Shown: positions 1-8,926 of the stretch, one piece after another
Numbering within the stretch: the first letter of the stretch is position 1
Layout: each line of letters begins with the position of its first letter
From: Pseudomonas sp. BMS12
Lineage (GTDB): Bacteria > Pseudomonadota > Gammaproteobacteria > Pseudomonadales > Pseudomonadaceae
Assembly (NCBI RefSeq): GCF_001592875.1
Contig: NZ_LSOF01000012.1
Location: forward strand, 191,085-233,490
DNA length: 42,406 nucleotides
Direction: 5' to 3'
The notes under the pieces: model-generated
The model's input: the letters and a program-made list of their open reading frames with translations, nothing else
What the model was told of the DNA's origin: nothing
Database searches by the model: none
Position numbers and translations under genes: made by a program

Positions 1-761
1 CCCGTCGCGGCCTGCGCCAGCTGGCACTGCAGGCGGTGGAGCGTGGCTGGAGCGAGGAGCAGGAGCGGCGCATCGCCCGCGCCGCCGGCTGGCTACCGCC
101 CGGCGAGCTGGGCCACGCCTTGTGGGGTAAGCAGCGCGGCCCGGTACGCGCCTTTGCCCCGCGACTGTTCGAGGCGCGCCCCGAGGAAGCCCCCCAGCCA
201 CTACTGGTGGATCTCGAACTGGCCGGCGTGCGCGTGCATGGCTGGCTGGATGGCGTGACCTCGTGCGGCCTGTTCGACTGGCGCCTGGCCGCCCCCGGCG
301 CTTGGGACCTGGCCGGCTTCTGGTTGCGCCATCTGCTGCTCAATGTTGCGGCGACGCCCGCCATCGCCCGCGAGAGCCTGCTGGTCTCGCCGGCCGGCGA
401 CTGGCAGCTGGGGCCGTTGGGCAATGCGCACGAGCTGCTCGAACCCTGGCTCGCTGCCTATCGCGAGGCGCTGTGCGCGCCGCTGCCGCTGCTGACCCGC
501 AGCAGCTACGACTTCGCCAAGGCGCTGGTAACGCCCAGCGCCAAGAGCCGCAAGGAGCCCATCGACGCCGCCCGCGACAAGGCCCAGGCCGCCTGGCTCG
601 GCGCCGAGTTCAGCCCGCTGCCGGGCGAAGCGCTCGACCCCTGGTATGCCCTGGCCTTCCGCGAACGCGACCCGCTCGACGAGCGCTTCGAACAGCTTGC
701 CGAACAACTGCTCGGCCCGGCGCTCAGGGCGCTGGCGGCGGGCGAGGAGGACGCCGAATGA
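1..761 (+). CDS. recC: RecC subunit of exodeoxyribonuclease V, C-terminal part (5' truncated by window)
   Basis: The reading frame is open from base 3, so the gene begins outside the window; about 252 C-terminal residues are present. RecC is the non-catalytic subunit of the RecBCD helicase-nuclease. It holds the complex together, splits the duplex and recognises Chi. The assignment rests on the hydrophobic, Trp/Leu-rich C-terminal region (for example WLDGV, AAPGAWDLAGFWLRHLLLN, and WYALAFRERDPLDERF near the end), which fits the inactive nuclease-like RecC C-terminal domain, and on the gene following directly. The stop overlaps the recB start as ATGA, implying translational coupling. A GTG at 36 is internal, not a true start. 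Confidence 0.9.
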   Translation, partial: RRGLRQLALQAVERGWSEEQERRIARAAGWLPPGELGHALWGKQRGPVRAFAPRLFEARPEEAPQPLLVDLELAGVRVHGWLDGVTSCGLFDWRLAAPGAWDLAGFWLRHLLLNVAATPAIARESLLVSPAGDWQLGPLGNAHELLEPWLAAYREALCAPLPLLTRSSYDFAKALVTPSAKSRKEPIDAARDKAQAAWLGAEFSPLPGEALDPWYALAFRERDPLDERFEQLAEQLLGPALRALAAGEEDAE

Positions 762-3700
762 GTGGCCTCGACCTGCACGACTCGCCCTTCGCCGGCCGCT
801 CGCTGATCGAGGCCAGCGCCGGTACCGGCAAGACCTGGACCCTGACCGCGCTGTACGCGCGCCTGCTGCTGGAGCGCGGGCTGTCGGTCGGGCAGATCCT
901 GGTGGTGACCTACACCACGGCGGCCACCGCCGAGCTGCGCGAGCGCATCCGCACGCGCCTGGCCGAGTTGCTGGCGCTATACGAGGGTGGCAGCAGCGAC
1001 GACGCTTTCCTGCGCGAGCTGCATCGCCGCCATCCTGGCGAGACCGCACGCCGGCGCCTGCTGCTGGCCGTGCACGGTTTCGACGAGGCGGCCATCTTCA
1101 CCATCCACGGCTTCTGCCAGCGTGCCCTGCAGGATTCGGCGTTCGAGGCCGGCGGCGACTTCGACAGCGAACTGACCCAGGACGACCGCGAGGTGCTCGA
1201 CGCCCTGCTCGGCGACGCCTGGCGCCATGTGTTGGCCGAGGCCGACCCGGCCTGGGCGCGGTTCCTAGCCAAGGCCAAGGTCACCCCGGCAACCCTGCGC
1301 CAGGCCCTGCGCAGCCATCTGGGCAAACCCTATCTGCGGGTGGAGCCACGCGAGCCGGCCAGCGAGGTGGAGTTGCAGGCGGCCAGCAACGCCTGGCAAC
1401 GCGCCGCCGAGCTGTGGCGGGCCGAGGGCTATGCCTGGGTCGAGGTACTGCGCGAACACGGCGGGCTCAGCCAGAGCACGCACAAGGTGGCCAAGCTGCC
1501 ACTGTGGTCGGCCGAGCTGGATGCCTATTTCGCCGACCCGGCAGCGCTGTTCGAGGCGCCAGATGGCCTGGCCAAGCTCGGCACTGCCGCGTTGCTCAAG
1601 GCCACCAAGAAGGGCCACGAGGCGCCGGTCAGCACCCTGGCCGACGCCCTGGACGCGCTGGCCGAGGCCGTGCAACAGGCGCTCCCTGCTGGCCGCCAGC
1701 GCCTGATCGCGCTGCAGGTGGCGCTGCTCGACCTCCTCAATGTCGAGCTGCCCAAGCGCAAGGCCAGCCAGCGCCTGCTGGCCTTCGACGACCTGCTCAA
1801 TCGCCTGGACGAAGCCCTGCAGGGCCCGGCTGGCCCTGACCTGGCCGCCAGCCTGCGCGAGCAGTACCCGCTGGCGCTGATCGATGAATTCCAGGACACC
1901 GACCCGATCCAGTACGCCATCTTCGACCGCATCTATGCCAAAGCCGTGGGCGAAGACACTGGCCCGCGTGGCGATCTGTGCTTTGTCGGCGACCCCAAGC
2001 AGGCCATCTACGCGTTTCGCGGCGCCGACTTGGCCACCTACCTGCAGGCGCGCAGCGATGCCGATCGGCAGTACGACCTGCCGTTCAACTTCCGCTCCAC
2101 GCCGGAGCTGATTGCTTCCCTCAACTTGCTGTTTGCCCGCCCGCAGCCGTTTGCCGAAGAGGGCCTGAACTATCCGCCGGTCAGCGCCGGCAAGAAAGCC
2201 CGCGCGCAGCTGGTGCTGCCGGCGCAGGACGGCAGTGCGCCGCTGGGCCTGGTCTGGCTCGGTGACGAGGGGCTGAACAAGGCCAAGGCCGGTGAGCTGG
2301 CCGCGCTGGACACGGCGCGGCGGATTGCCGGACTGCTGGCGGCCAGCGCCAACGGAATGGCTTACTTCGAAGACGATGGCGATAGAAAGCCGCTTAAAGG
2401 CGGCGATATCGCCGTGCTGGTCAGCAACCACCGTGAGGCCGCCAGCGTCGCCAGTGAGCTGGCCGCACGTGGCGTGCCCAGCGTGCGCCGGGGCCGCGAT
2501 AGCGTGTGGCGCAGCGAGGAGGCGGCCGAACTGGCGGCGGTGCTGGCCGCCTATGCCGAGCCGGGTCGCGAAGGCGTGCTGCGCTATGCCCTGGCCACCC
2601 GCTTGCTGGGCCGCGATGCCGCGCAGATCGCCCGCTGCCAGGATGACGAGCGCGCCTGGGACGCCGAGCGTGCCGCCGCCGAGCAGTATCACCAGCTGTG
2701 GCAACAGCAGGGCTTCATGCGGGTGTTTCGTGCCTGGCTCGATCAGGAGCAGGTCGCCGAGCGCCTGCTGGCCGGCCTCGACGGCGAGCGCCGCCTGACC
2801 AATCTGCTGCACCTGGCCGAATTGCTGCAGGCCGAGAGTCTGCAGCGTCCCGGCCTGGAAGCACTGCTGGCCTGGTTCCAGGCCCAGCGCGGCAGCGAGG
2901 GTGCCGGTGAAGACGCCCTGCTGCGCCTGGAAAGCGATGCCGAACGGGTGCAGATCGTCACCATCCACACCTCCAAGGGCCTGGAGTACCCGCTGGTGTT
3001 CTGCCCCTTTCTGTGGGACGGCCGCCTGCTGGGCAAACACACCGACACCGCGCGCTGCCACGACGAACACGGCCAGCCGCTGCTCGACCTCGGCAGCGAG
3101 CGCCTGGACGAACGCCTGCAAGCGGCGAGGCGCGAGACCTTCGCCGAGAAACTGCGCCTGACCTACGTGGCCCTGACCCGTGCGCGTGACCGCCTGTGGC
3201 TGCACTGGGGCCCGGCCGCGCTGCCCAAACCGAAGAAGGATGGCAGCCTGCCGGACGAGGGTCTGCACAGCAGCGCGCTGGCCTGGCTGCTGCACGGCCG
3301 CCATCTGCCAGGCGACGATGCCCTGGGCGAACTGGCTGGCTATCTCAGCGGCAAGGAAGGCCCGGTCCTGGCGGCCGAGGTGGACGCCCTGGCGGCAGCC
3401 AGCGACGGGCTGATCACTCGCCAGCCACTGTTGCAGGAAGAGGCCGGCGGTATCGGCGAAGGCCGTGCCCAGGCGCCGCAGGCGCTGCAGCCGTTCAACC
3501 GCAGCCTGCACAGTGCCTGGCGCATCGGCAGCTTCTCCGGTCTGGCCGCCGGCATGCACATGGAGGCGCCGGACCGCGACCACCTGGCCATGCCGGATGC
3601 CAGCGAGCCGGGCACCGGCTTCTTCGCCTTCCCTCGTGGCGCCCGCGCCGGTACCTGCCTGCACGCCATTCTCGAAGACTGGGTGCGTGGTAAAGGCAGT

Positions 3701-4327
3701 CTGGAGCAGCTGGTGCCGAGCGGTTTGCAGGCGCACGGTATCGATGCCGAGACCTGGAGCGAGGTCGCCACCACGCACCTGCAGGCGGTGCTGGACAGCG
3801 ATCTCGACGGCCAGGGCCTGAGCCTGGCGGCGCTCGACCCGGCGCGACGCCTGCCCGAGCTGGGCTTTACCTTCCCGGTCGAGAACCTGGACGTCGAACG
3901 TCTGCGTGCACTGCTCGCCGACCCGGCGCACGCCCTGCCGCTGCCGATGCGCCAGGCTGTCGAGCGCCTGCACTTCGACCAGCTCAAGGGCTTCCTCAAG
4001 GGCTTTATCGACCTGACCTTCGAGCATCAGGGGCGCTGGTACATCCTCGACTACAAGTCCAACTGGCTCGGCCCGACCGCCGAGCACTACGGTGCCGAGC
4101 GCCTGGAACAGGCCATCGCCGGCGAGCATTACTACCTGCAGTACCTGATCTACCTGGTGGCGCTGCGGCGTTTCCTGCGCAATCGCCTGGCCGGTTTCAC
4201 CGACGCGCAACTGGGCGGCGCCTACTACCTGTTCCTGCGCGGCATGCCGCAGGCCGGGGTGTACTTCGCCCGGCCCAGCGACAGCCTGCTGGATGCGCTG
4301 GACCGACTGTTTGCGGAGGGCCACTGA
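758..4327 (+). CDS. recB: RecB, helicase-nuclease subunit of exodeoxyribonuclease V
   Basis: A 1189-residue protein, normal for RecB. It is the 3'-5' SF1 helicase and the only nuclease of RecBCD, acting on double-strand breaks. Visible motifs are the Walker A ASAGTGKT (residues 19-26), helicase motif II with IDEFQDTDPIQ, motif III VGDPKQAIYAFRGAD, motif V VTIHTSKGLEYPLVF and motif VI YVALTRARDRLW. The C-terminal nuclease domain carries GFIDLTF (Asp1085) and ILDYKSNW (Asp1098 and Lys1100), matching the catalytic D...DxK set, so both activities should be intact. The start is the ATG overlapping the recC stop (ATGA); the frame extends upstream through recC but only as a shadow. REP-like palindromes follow before recD. 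Confidence 0.97.
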   Translation: MSGLDLHDSPFAGRSLIEASAGTGKTWTLTALYARLLLERGLSVGQILVVTYTTAATAELRERIRTRLAELLALYEGGSSDDAFLRELHRRHPGETARRRLLLAVHGFDEAAIFTIHGFCQRALQDSAFEAGGDFDSELTQDDREVLDALLGDAWRHVLAEADPAWARFLAKAKVTPATLRQALRSHLGKPYLRVEPREPASEVELQAASNAWQRAAELWRAEGYAWVEVLREHGGLSQSTHKVAKLPLWSAELDAYFADPAALFEAPDGLAKLGTAALLKATKKGHEAPVSTLADALDALAEAVQQALPAGRQRLIALQVALLDLLNVELPKRKASQRLLAFDDLLNRLDEALQGPAGPDLAASLREQYPLALIDEFQDTDPIQYAIFDRIYAKAVGEDTGPRGDLCFVGDPKQAIYAFRGADLATYLQARSDADRQYDLPFNFRSTPELIASLNLLFARPQPFAEEGLNYPPVSAGKKARAQLVLPAQDGSAPLGLVWLGDEGLNKAKAGELAALDTARRIAGLLAASANGMAYFEDDGDRKPLKGGDIAVLVSNHREAASVASELAARGVPSVRRGRDSVWRSEEAAELAAVLAAYAEPGREGVLRYALATRLLGRDAAQIARCQDDERAWDAERAAAEQYHQLWQQQGFMRVFRAWLDQEQVAERLLAGLDGERRLTNLLHLAELLQAESLQRPGLEALLAWFQAQRGSEGAGEDALLRLESDAERVQIVTIHTSKGLEYPLVFCPFLWDGRLLGKHTDTARCHDEHGQPLLDLGSERLDERLQAARRETFAEKLRLTYVALTRARDRLWLHWGPAALPKPKKDGSLPDEGLHSSALAWLLHGRHLPGDDALGELAGYLSGKEGPVLAAEVDALAAASDGLITRQPLLQEEAGGIGEGRAQAPQALQPFNRSLHSAWRIGSFSGLAAGMHMEAPDRDHLAMPDASEPGTGFFAFPRGARAGTCLHAILEDWVRGKGSLEQLVPSGLQAHGIDAETWSEVATTHLQAVLDSDLDGQGLSLAALDPARRLPELGFTFPVENLDVERLRALLADPAHALPLPMRQAVERLHFDQLKGFLKGFIDLTFEHQGRWYILDYKSNWLGPTAEHYGAERLEQAIAGEHYYLQYLIYLVALRRFLRNRLAGFTDAQLGGAYYLFLRGMPQAGVYFARPSDSLLDALDRLFAEGH

Positions 4328-4353
4328 TGGGCTGCATGGTGGGCAACAATCCC

Positions 4354-4416
4354 GTAGGAGGGGCTTTGGCCGCGATCCAGGCCACGCAAGAGCGTCGCGG
4401 GCAAGCCCCCTCCTAC
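4354..4416. repeat. REP-type palindrome, copy 1 (recB-recD intergenic)
   Basis: The arms gtaggaggggctt and aagccccctcctac are reverse complements apart from one extra G, and flank a loop containing a second short inverted stretch. This matches the general look of Pseudomonas repetitive extragenic palindromes (arms beginning GTAGGAG or GTGGGAG, followed by GGCTTTAGCCGCGA or variants). The element lies inside the recBCD transcription unit, where such hairpins can stabilise upstream mRNA or damp downstream expression. Confidence 0.8.
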
Positions 4417-4431
4417 AGCGGCGCTGCTGTT

Positions 4432-4502
4432 TGTGGGAGCGGCTTTAGCCGCGATGGCGGGCTTTCGCGGCTAAAGCGGTGTGCCGCCCAGCCGCTCCCA
4501 CA
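4432..4502. repeat. REP-type palindrome, copy 2, nested inverted repeats
   Basis: Two perfect nested inverted repeats overlap here. The outer arms are tgtgggagcggc (4432-4443) and gccgctcccaca (4491-4502). The inner arms are gctttagccgcga (4442-4454) and tcgcggctaaagc (4465-4477). This is the classical GTGGGAGCGGCTTTAGCCGC class of Pseudomonas REP sequence. The element ends 27 bases before the recD ATG, so it lies in the recD leader. Confidence 0.88.
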
Positions 4503-4529
4503 CAAGATCTCTGCGCCAAGGGAGGCCGC

Positions 4530-6362
4530 ATGCCGCTGACCGACCTGCCCCTCGGCCCCCTGGAGCGCGCCCTGCTCGACAGCCTGCGCCGGCTCGAACC
4601 CACTGCTCAGGAGGCCGTGCTGGCCTGCGCCGCGCTGTGCTGCGAGGCGCTGGGCAAGGGCGATGTGTGCCTGCCCCTGGCGCGCGTCGCTGGCCGCCGC
4701 CCCTGGCCGGAATTCGACTTTGCCCTGCCTGCCTTGAGCGAACTGAGCGCCCTGCTGCAAGGCTCGGCCCTGGTCGCCGAATCCGCTGGCTTTGCGCCGT
4801 TGATCCTCGATGGCGAGCGTCTGTACCTGGCCCGCTACCAGGCCTACGAGCAGCATCTGGCCGAGCGTCTGTTGAGCATGTCTGCCGAGCGCCCAGCGGT
4901 AGACGAGGCCATCCTGACCGAGAGCCTGACCCGCCTGTTCGCCTTCAACCAGCAGCAACCGGACTGGCAGCGCCTGGCTGCCGCCCAGGCCGTGCGCCGC
5001 CGGCTGGCGGTGATCTCCGGCGGCCCCGGCACCGGCAAGACCACCACCGTGGTGCGCCTGCTCGCCGCGCTTCTCGAACAACCCGGTGGCGACAGACTGG
5101 CCATCGGCCTGGCCGCCCCGACCGGTAAGGCGGCGGCGCGCATGGCCGAGGCCATTCGCAATGCCAAGGCCGAGCTGCCGCTGGCCGATCACCTCAAGGC
5201 GCTGTTGCCGGAAGAGGCGCGCACCCTGCACCGCCTGCTCGGCAGCCGGGGCGACAGCCCGGCGGTGCGCCACGACGCGGCGCGGCCGCTGGCGCTGGAC
5301 GTGCTGGTGGTGGACGAGGCATCGATGGTCGACCTGGCGCTGATGGCCAAGCTGGTAGACGCCTTGCCGCCGGGCGCGCGGCTGATCCTGCTCGGCGACA
5401 AGGACCAGCTCGCCGCCGTGGAAGCCGGCGCGGTGTTCGCCGAGCTGTGCGAGGGCCGGGGCTTCGACGCCCAGGCCGCCGCCGAGTTGCAGCGCATTAC
5501 CGGGCAGACGGTGCCGGTCGAGGCACCCCGCTCGGCGCTGGGCGACGCCGTGGTGCTGCTCACCCACAGCCACCGTTTCGCCGGCGACAGCGGCATCGGC
5601 GAACTGGCGCGGCGGATCAACACGGGCAATGCCGCCGGCACGCTCAACCTGCTCAAGGAAGATCGCCCCGACCTGCGCTGGCAGTCCCAACCGACCCAGG
5701 CGGCCCTGCTGGAACGCCTGGAGCAGGGCTATCGGCCCTACCTGCAGGCGGCGCGCCAGGGTGATCCGGCGACGGCTTTCGCTGCCTTCAATGCCTTCCG
5801 TGCGCTCACCGCGCAGCGCGAGGGGCCCTGGGGCGTCAGTGGTCTCAACGAGGCGCTGGAGGCACGCATCAAGCGTCGCTATTCGCTGGCCGAGCGCGAA
5901 CGCTGGTACCCCGGCCGCGCGGTGATGGTGCGACAGAACGACTATGCGCTGGGCCTGTTCAACGGCGATATCGGCCTGTGCCTGGCCGGCGAGCATGGCT
6001 TGCGAGTCTTCTTCGAAGGCGAGGACGGCTTCCGCGCCTTCGCCCCGGCGCGCTTGCCCAGCCACGACAGCGCCTTCGCCATGACCGTGCACAAGAGCCA
6101 GGGCTCGGAATTCAGCGAAGTGCTGCTGGCCCTGCCGGAAAGCCCCAGCCCTTTGCTGACCCGCGCGCTGTTCTACACCGGCATCACCCGCGCCAAGCAC
6201 CAGGTGGAAATATGGGGCCTGCCGGCGCGCCTGAGCGAAGCGGTAAACACCAAGGCCGAGCGCGCGGCGGGGCTGGCCGAGCGATTGGGTGTGACAGCGC
6301 CCGTGCCGGTCAACTCGCTGCCGATCGTTGGCTCGCGCGACAACCAGCTCGACCTGTTCTGA
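4530..6362 (+). CDS. recD: RecD, 5'-3' helicase subunit of exodeoxyribonuclease V
   Basis: A 610-residue protein of normal RecD length. It is the fast 5'-3' SF1B helicase of RecBCD. The Walker A motif is GGPGTGKTTT (residues 164-173), the Walker B-like motif is VLVVDEASMVDL, motif III is LILLGDKDQLAAVEAG, and the C-terminal motifs AFAMTVHKSQGSEF and LFYTGITRAKHQVEIWG are all present. The N-terminal 130 residues fit the RecB-contacting domain. The start chosen is the ATG with GGAGG four bases upstream; an in-frame extension to 4479 would run through the REP palindrome and is unlikely. It is separated from recB by about 200 bases of REP DNA, unusual for subunits needed in equal amount. Confidence 0.96.
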   Translation: MPLTDLPLGPLERALLDSLRRLEPTAQEAVLACAALCCEALGKGDVCLPLARVAGRRPWPEFDFALPALSELSALLQGSALVAESAGFAPLILDGERLYLARYQAYEQHLAERLLSMSAERPAVDEAILTESLTRLFAFNQQQPDWQRLAAAQAVRRRLAVISGGPGTGKTTTVVRLLAALLEQPGGDRLAIGLAAPTGKAAARMAEAIRNAKAELPLADHLKALLPEEARTLHRLLGSRGDSPAVRHDAARPLALDVLVVDEASMVDLALMAKLVDALPPGARLILLGDKDQLAAVEAGAVFAELCEGRGFDAQAAAELQRITGQTVPVEAPRSALGDAVVLLTHSHRFAGDSGIGELARRINTGNAAGTLNLLKEDRPDLRWQSQPTQAALLERLEQGYRPYLQAARQGDPATAFAAFNAFRALTAQREGPWGVSGLNEALEARIKRRYSLAERERWYPGRAVMVRQNDYALGLFNGDIGLCLAGEHGLRVFFEGEDGFRAFAPARLPSHDSAFAMTVHKSQGSEFSEVLLALPESPSPLLTRALFYTGITRAKHQVEIWGLPARLSEAVNTKAERAAGLAERLGVTAPVPVNSLPIVGSRDNQLDLF

Positions 6363-6373
6363 CGGCAAGGCTG

Positions 6374-6401
6374 TGACCTGTTGCCGGACACGAGCAGGTC
6401 A
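6374..6401. promoter_or_regulatory. Inverted repeat between recD and the PspA operon (candidate operator or weak terminator)
   Basis: TGACCTG (6374-6380) and CAGGTCA (6395-6401) are perfect 7-base reverse complements with centres 21 bases apart, about two helical turns. No T-run follows, so an operator is more likely than an intrinsic terminator. It lies 120 bases before the PspA-like gene start. A poor sigma-70-like pair, TTGCAT at 6425 and AAGAAT at 6448 with a 17-base spacer, sits just downstream. Confidence 0.35.
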
Positions 6402-6520
6402 TGAGATGGAAATCGGCCACACGGTTGCATCTGCCCGCCCGCTCGCGAAGAATGCGCCAAGCCCTGCCGGCCGTGGCGCCGGTGCATGATGGATTGCACA
6501 CCGATCGCAAGGAGTTGTTC

Positions 6521-7273
6521 ATGTTCAGCCGCCTGGCCAATGTCTTCAAAGGCATCCTTTCCTTGTTCATCAAGGACCTCGAGCGCAAGAACCCGGAAGC
6601 GCTGCTGGAACTGGAGCAGGAGAACCTGCGCAAGCAGATCGCCAACTTCAACCAGGGCCTGGCTGCCCACGCCGGCCTGGCCGAGCGCCTGATGAGCCAG
6701 GTGCGCAAGCAGGAGACCGAGGAACGCGAGCTGCATGCGCGCACCACCGCGCACCTGCGTGCCGGCAACAAGTCGGCCGCCGCGCAGAACGCCCTGCGCC
6801 TGCAGACCCTGGCCCGCGAGCTGGAAGAGAACCGTCGCCAGCTGGCCCAGGCCGAAGAGACCTACCAGAACCTGACCAAGGCCCGCGAAGTGGCGGTGGC
6901 CGCGGCGCGCGCCAAGATCGATGCGCTCAAGGGCGCGATCAACGACCTGCGCATGAAGACCGCCATGGCCGAGATGAACGAGATGGCGGCCGGCATGGTC
7001 AGCGAGATCGGCGGCTCCGGCGACACCCTCAACCGCCTGCACGAGATGGTCGAGGAAGACCGCACCAAGGCCGCCGGCCGTGCGCGCATGGCCCGCGACG
7101 CCATGGACATGAGTGAAGTGAACCTCAAGGAAGCCGAGATGGACGCCCTGGCCGACCAGGCCCTGGCCGATTTCGCGGCCAAGGAAGGCATCGCCCTGCC
7201 GGGCCAGGAAACCAGCGAGGCGCCTGCCGCCACGCGCAGCATGGGCGGCAATCCACAGTCGGAAAGCCAGTAA
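6521..7273 (+). CDS. PspA/IM30 (ESCRT-III superfamily) protein
   Basis: A 250-residue protein that begins MFSRLANVFKG, an amphipathic helix typical of the membrane-binding N-terminus of PspA/Vipp1. Residues 20-220 are an almost continuous charged coiled coil. PspA-family proteins polymerise on the cytoplasmic face of the inner membrane and stabilise or remodel it. The region QTLARELEENRRQL and the segment before residue 150 fit the hairpin, and the C-terminal 30 residues are a flexible tail rich in Glu, Ala and Ser. The ATG at 6521 has AAGGAG seven bases upstream; upstream in-frame codons have no such site. It is not next to pspF/pspBC, so it is not the classical Psp locus. It leads a four-gene operon with an AAA ATPase three bases downstream, the pairing expected of an ESCRT-III/Vps4-like unit. 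Confidence 0.9.
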   Translation: MFSRLANVFKGILSLFIKDLERKNPEALLELEQENLRKQIANFNQGLAAHAGLAERLMSQVRKQETEERELHARTTAHLRAGNKSAAAQNALRLQTLARELEENRRQLAQAEETYQNLTKAREVAVAAARAKIDALKGAINDLRMKTAMAEMNEMAAGMVSEIGGSGDTLNRLHEMVEEDRTKAAGRARMARDAMDMSEVNLKEAEMDALADQALADFAAKEGIALPGQETSEAPAATRSMGGNPQSESQ

Positions 7274-7276
7274 TCC

Positions 7277-8926
7277 ATGACCAGGGAACAGGATGTACCC
7301 GCTTGGCTTGACGAACTGCGCCTGGCCTACGAGAGCGGTGCCCACGGCCAGTTCGTGCTGTATGGCAACGTGGCCGACCGCTTTGCCCTGGACGGTCGCC
7401 TGGTCAGCCTGACCCGCTATCTGGACGCCAGGCTGCTGGGCACCTTCGACATCGTCTTTCTCTACGACCCGGGCAACGGCCTGAGCCTGCTGCGCGGCGC
7501 CGAACGCTTCGCCGAGTGGCCGGCCGCGGCGCAGGTGCAGCCCTGGCCAACCGAGCCGCGCGCGGCGGTGGAGCTGATCAGCCGCTACCTGCGCTATCGC
7601 GCCAATCTGCGCGCCCTGGGGCGGGGTGACAACCAGCATGTGGCGGTGATCCTGCGCGGTGCCGACCTGGTGCTGCCGGCCAGTCTGCAGGGCGATTTCG
7701 CCACCGCCAGCCTGGCCAGTCTGGTGCGCGACTGGGCCGCCGAACCGCCGTTCAGCGACATGGCTTTCGCCAGCCTGCTGCTGGCCGACAACCTCAACGA
7801 CCTGCACCCGCTGGTGGCCAACAACCCGCGCATCGACCGCATCCAGGTGCCGCTGCCGGACGTCGCCAGCCTGCAGCAGTGCCTGGCACAGCTGCAGGTC
7901 GAGCATCCCCAGGCGTTCGTGGCCGACGACACGGGCGCTGCGCAGGCCCTGGCCGGGGTCAGCCTCAGCGCCCTGGCCAGCCTGGTCAAGCGCCGTGCCC
8001 ATGAAGGCAAGGTACTGGGCACGCAGGACTGGACCGAGGCGAAGAAGGAGCTGGTCGAGGCCGACAGCAGTGGCCTGGTCGAATTCATCGAGTCCGCACG
8101 CACTCTCGACGACTACCACGCCCAGGATGCGCTGAAGACCTGGCTGCGCCAGGACATGGCGCTGTGGCAGGCCGCCGACCTGCGCGCTCTGCCCAAGGGC
8201 TACATCTTTTGCGGCCCGGTGGGCACCGGCAAGACCTACCTGGTCGAGTGCCTGGCCGGCGAGGCCGGCGTGCCGGTGGTCAAGCTGAAGAACTTCCGCG
8301 ACCGCTGGGTCGGCTCCAGCGAAGGCAACCTGGAGAAGATCTTCCGTCTGATCCGTGGCCTCGGCCGTTGCATCGTGTTTATCGACGAAGCCGACCAGGC
8401 CCTCGGCAAACGCGAGGGTGGCGGCAGCGATGGCGGCCTGTCCGGGCGCATCTATTCGATGATCGCCCAGGAGATGGGCGCCGCCGACAACCGCGGCAAG
8501 GTGATCTGGATTCTCGCCTCGTCACGCCCGGACCTGATCGAGGTCGACCTCAAGCGCCCCGGCCGCGTCGATGTGAAGATTCCTCTGCTGCCGACCACCA
8601 CGGCCGAAGAAAGCGCGGCCCTGCTCAAGGCCATGCTCAAGCGCTTCGACCTCAAGCTCGAGCGCGCCGACCTGCTCAAGCTCGACCTGCCGCTACTGCT
8701 GACGCCGGGCGCCGCCGAGGCGCTGGCGGTCAAGGTCTATCGCCAGGTGCGCACCGCCAAACAGTCGGCGCTGGCAGCGCTGAAGCAGTGCCTGCTGGGC
8801 TATCAGCCGCCGGTGTCGGCACAGGTCCTGCGCTTCCAGATGGCCATCGCCATCCGCGAGGCCACCGACGCGGCCTTCGTGCCCGAATCGCTGCGCGCGC
8901 TGGGCCAGGAGGGTGTCGGCCCATGA
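7277..8926 (+). CDS. AAA ATPase with degenerate N-terminal half and Vps4/Cdc48-like C-terminal domain
   Basis: A 549-residue cytoplasmic protein. The C-terminal AAA domain is complete: Walker A GPVGTGKT (313-320), a pore-loop-like stretch KLKNFRDRWVGSSEGNLEKIF split around residues 336-355, Walker B CIVFIDEAD (365-373), a sensor-1 region ILASSRPD (413-419) and the second-region-of-homology arginines in LKRPGRVD (427 and 430). Residues 1-270 look like a second AAA-type fold without a P-loop: FVLYGNVADRF occupies the expected first strand, HVAVILRGADLVLP (121-134) resembles a Walker B strand lacking acidic residues, and NNPRIDRIQVPLP resembles the end of an AAA core. Such ATPases disassemble filaments or unfold partners. 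Lying three bases after the PspA gene, its likely substrate is the PspA polymer (inference). Confidence 0.85.
   Translation: MTREQDVPAWLDELRLAYESGAHGQFVLYGNVADRFALDGRLVSLTRYLDARLLGTFDIVFLYDPGNGLSLLRGAERFAEWPAAAQVQPWPTEPRAAVELISRYLRYRANLRALGRGDNQHVAVILRGADLVLPASLQGDFATASLASLVRDWAAEPPFSDMAFASLLLADNLNDLHPLVANNPRIDRIQVPLPDVASLQQCLAQLQVEHPQAFVADDTGAAQALAGVSLSALASLVKRRAHEGKVLGTQDWTEAKKELVEADSSGLVEFIESARTLDDYHAQDALKTWLRQDMALWQAADLRALPKGYIFCGPVGTGKTYLVECLAGEAGVPVVKLKNFRDRWVGSSEGNLEKIFRLIRGLGRCIVFIDEADQALGKREGGGSDGGLSGRIYSMIAQEMGAADNRGKVIWILASSRPDLIEVDLKRPGRVDVKIPLLPTTTAEESAALLKAMLKRFDLKLERADLLKLDLPLLLTPGAAEALAVKVYRQVRTAKQSALAALKQCLLGYQPPVSAQVLRFQMAIAIREATDAAFVPESLRALGQEGVGP

Noticed and set aside
1265..4324. 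A 1019-codon open frame on the minus strand across recB
   Set aside because: It is antisense to recB, whose motifs are complete; long antisense frames are common in GC-rich DNA with strong third-position bias. Its protein has no recognisable features.
4413..6368. A 651-codon minus-strand frame across recD
   Set aside because: It is the shadow of recD and includes the REP palindrome; no domain is recognisable.
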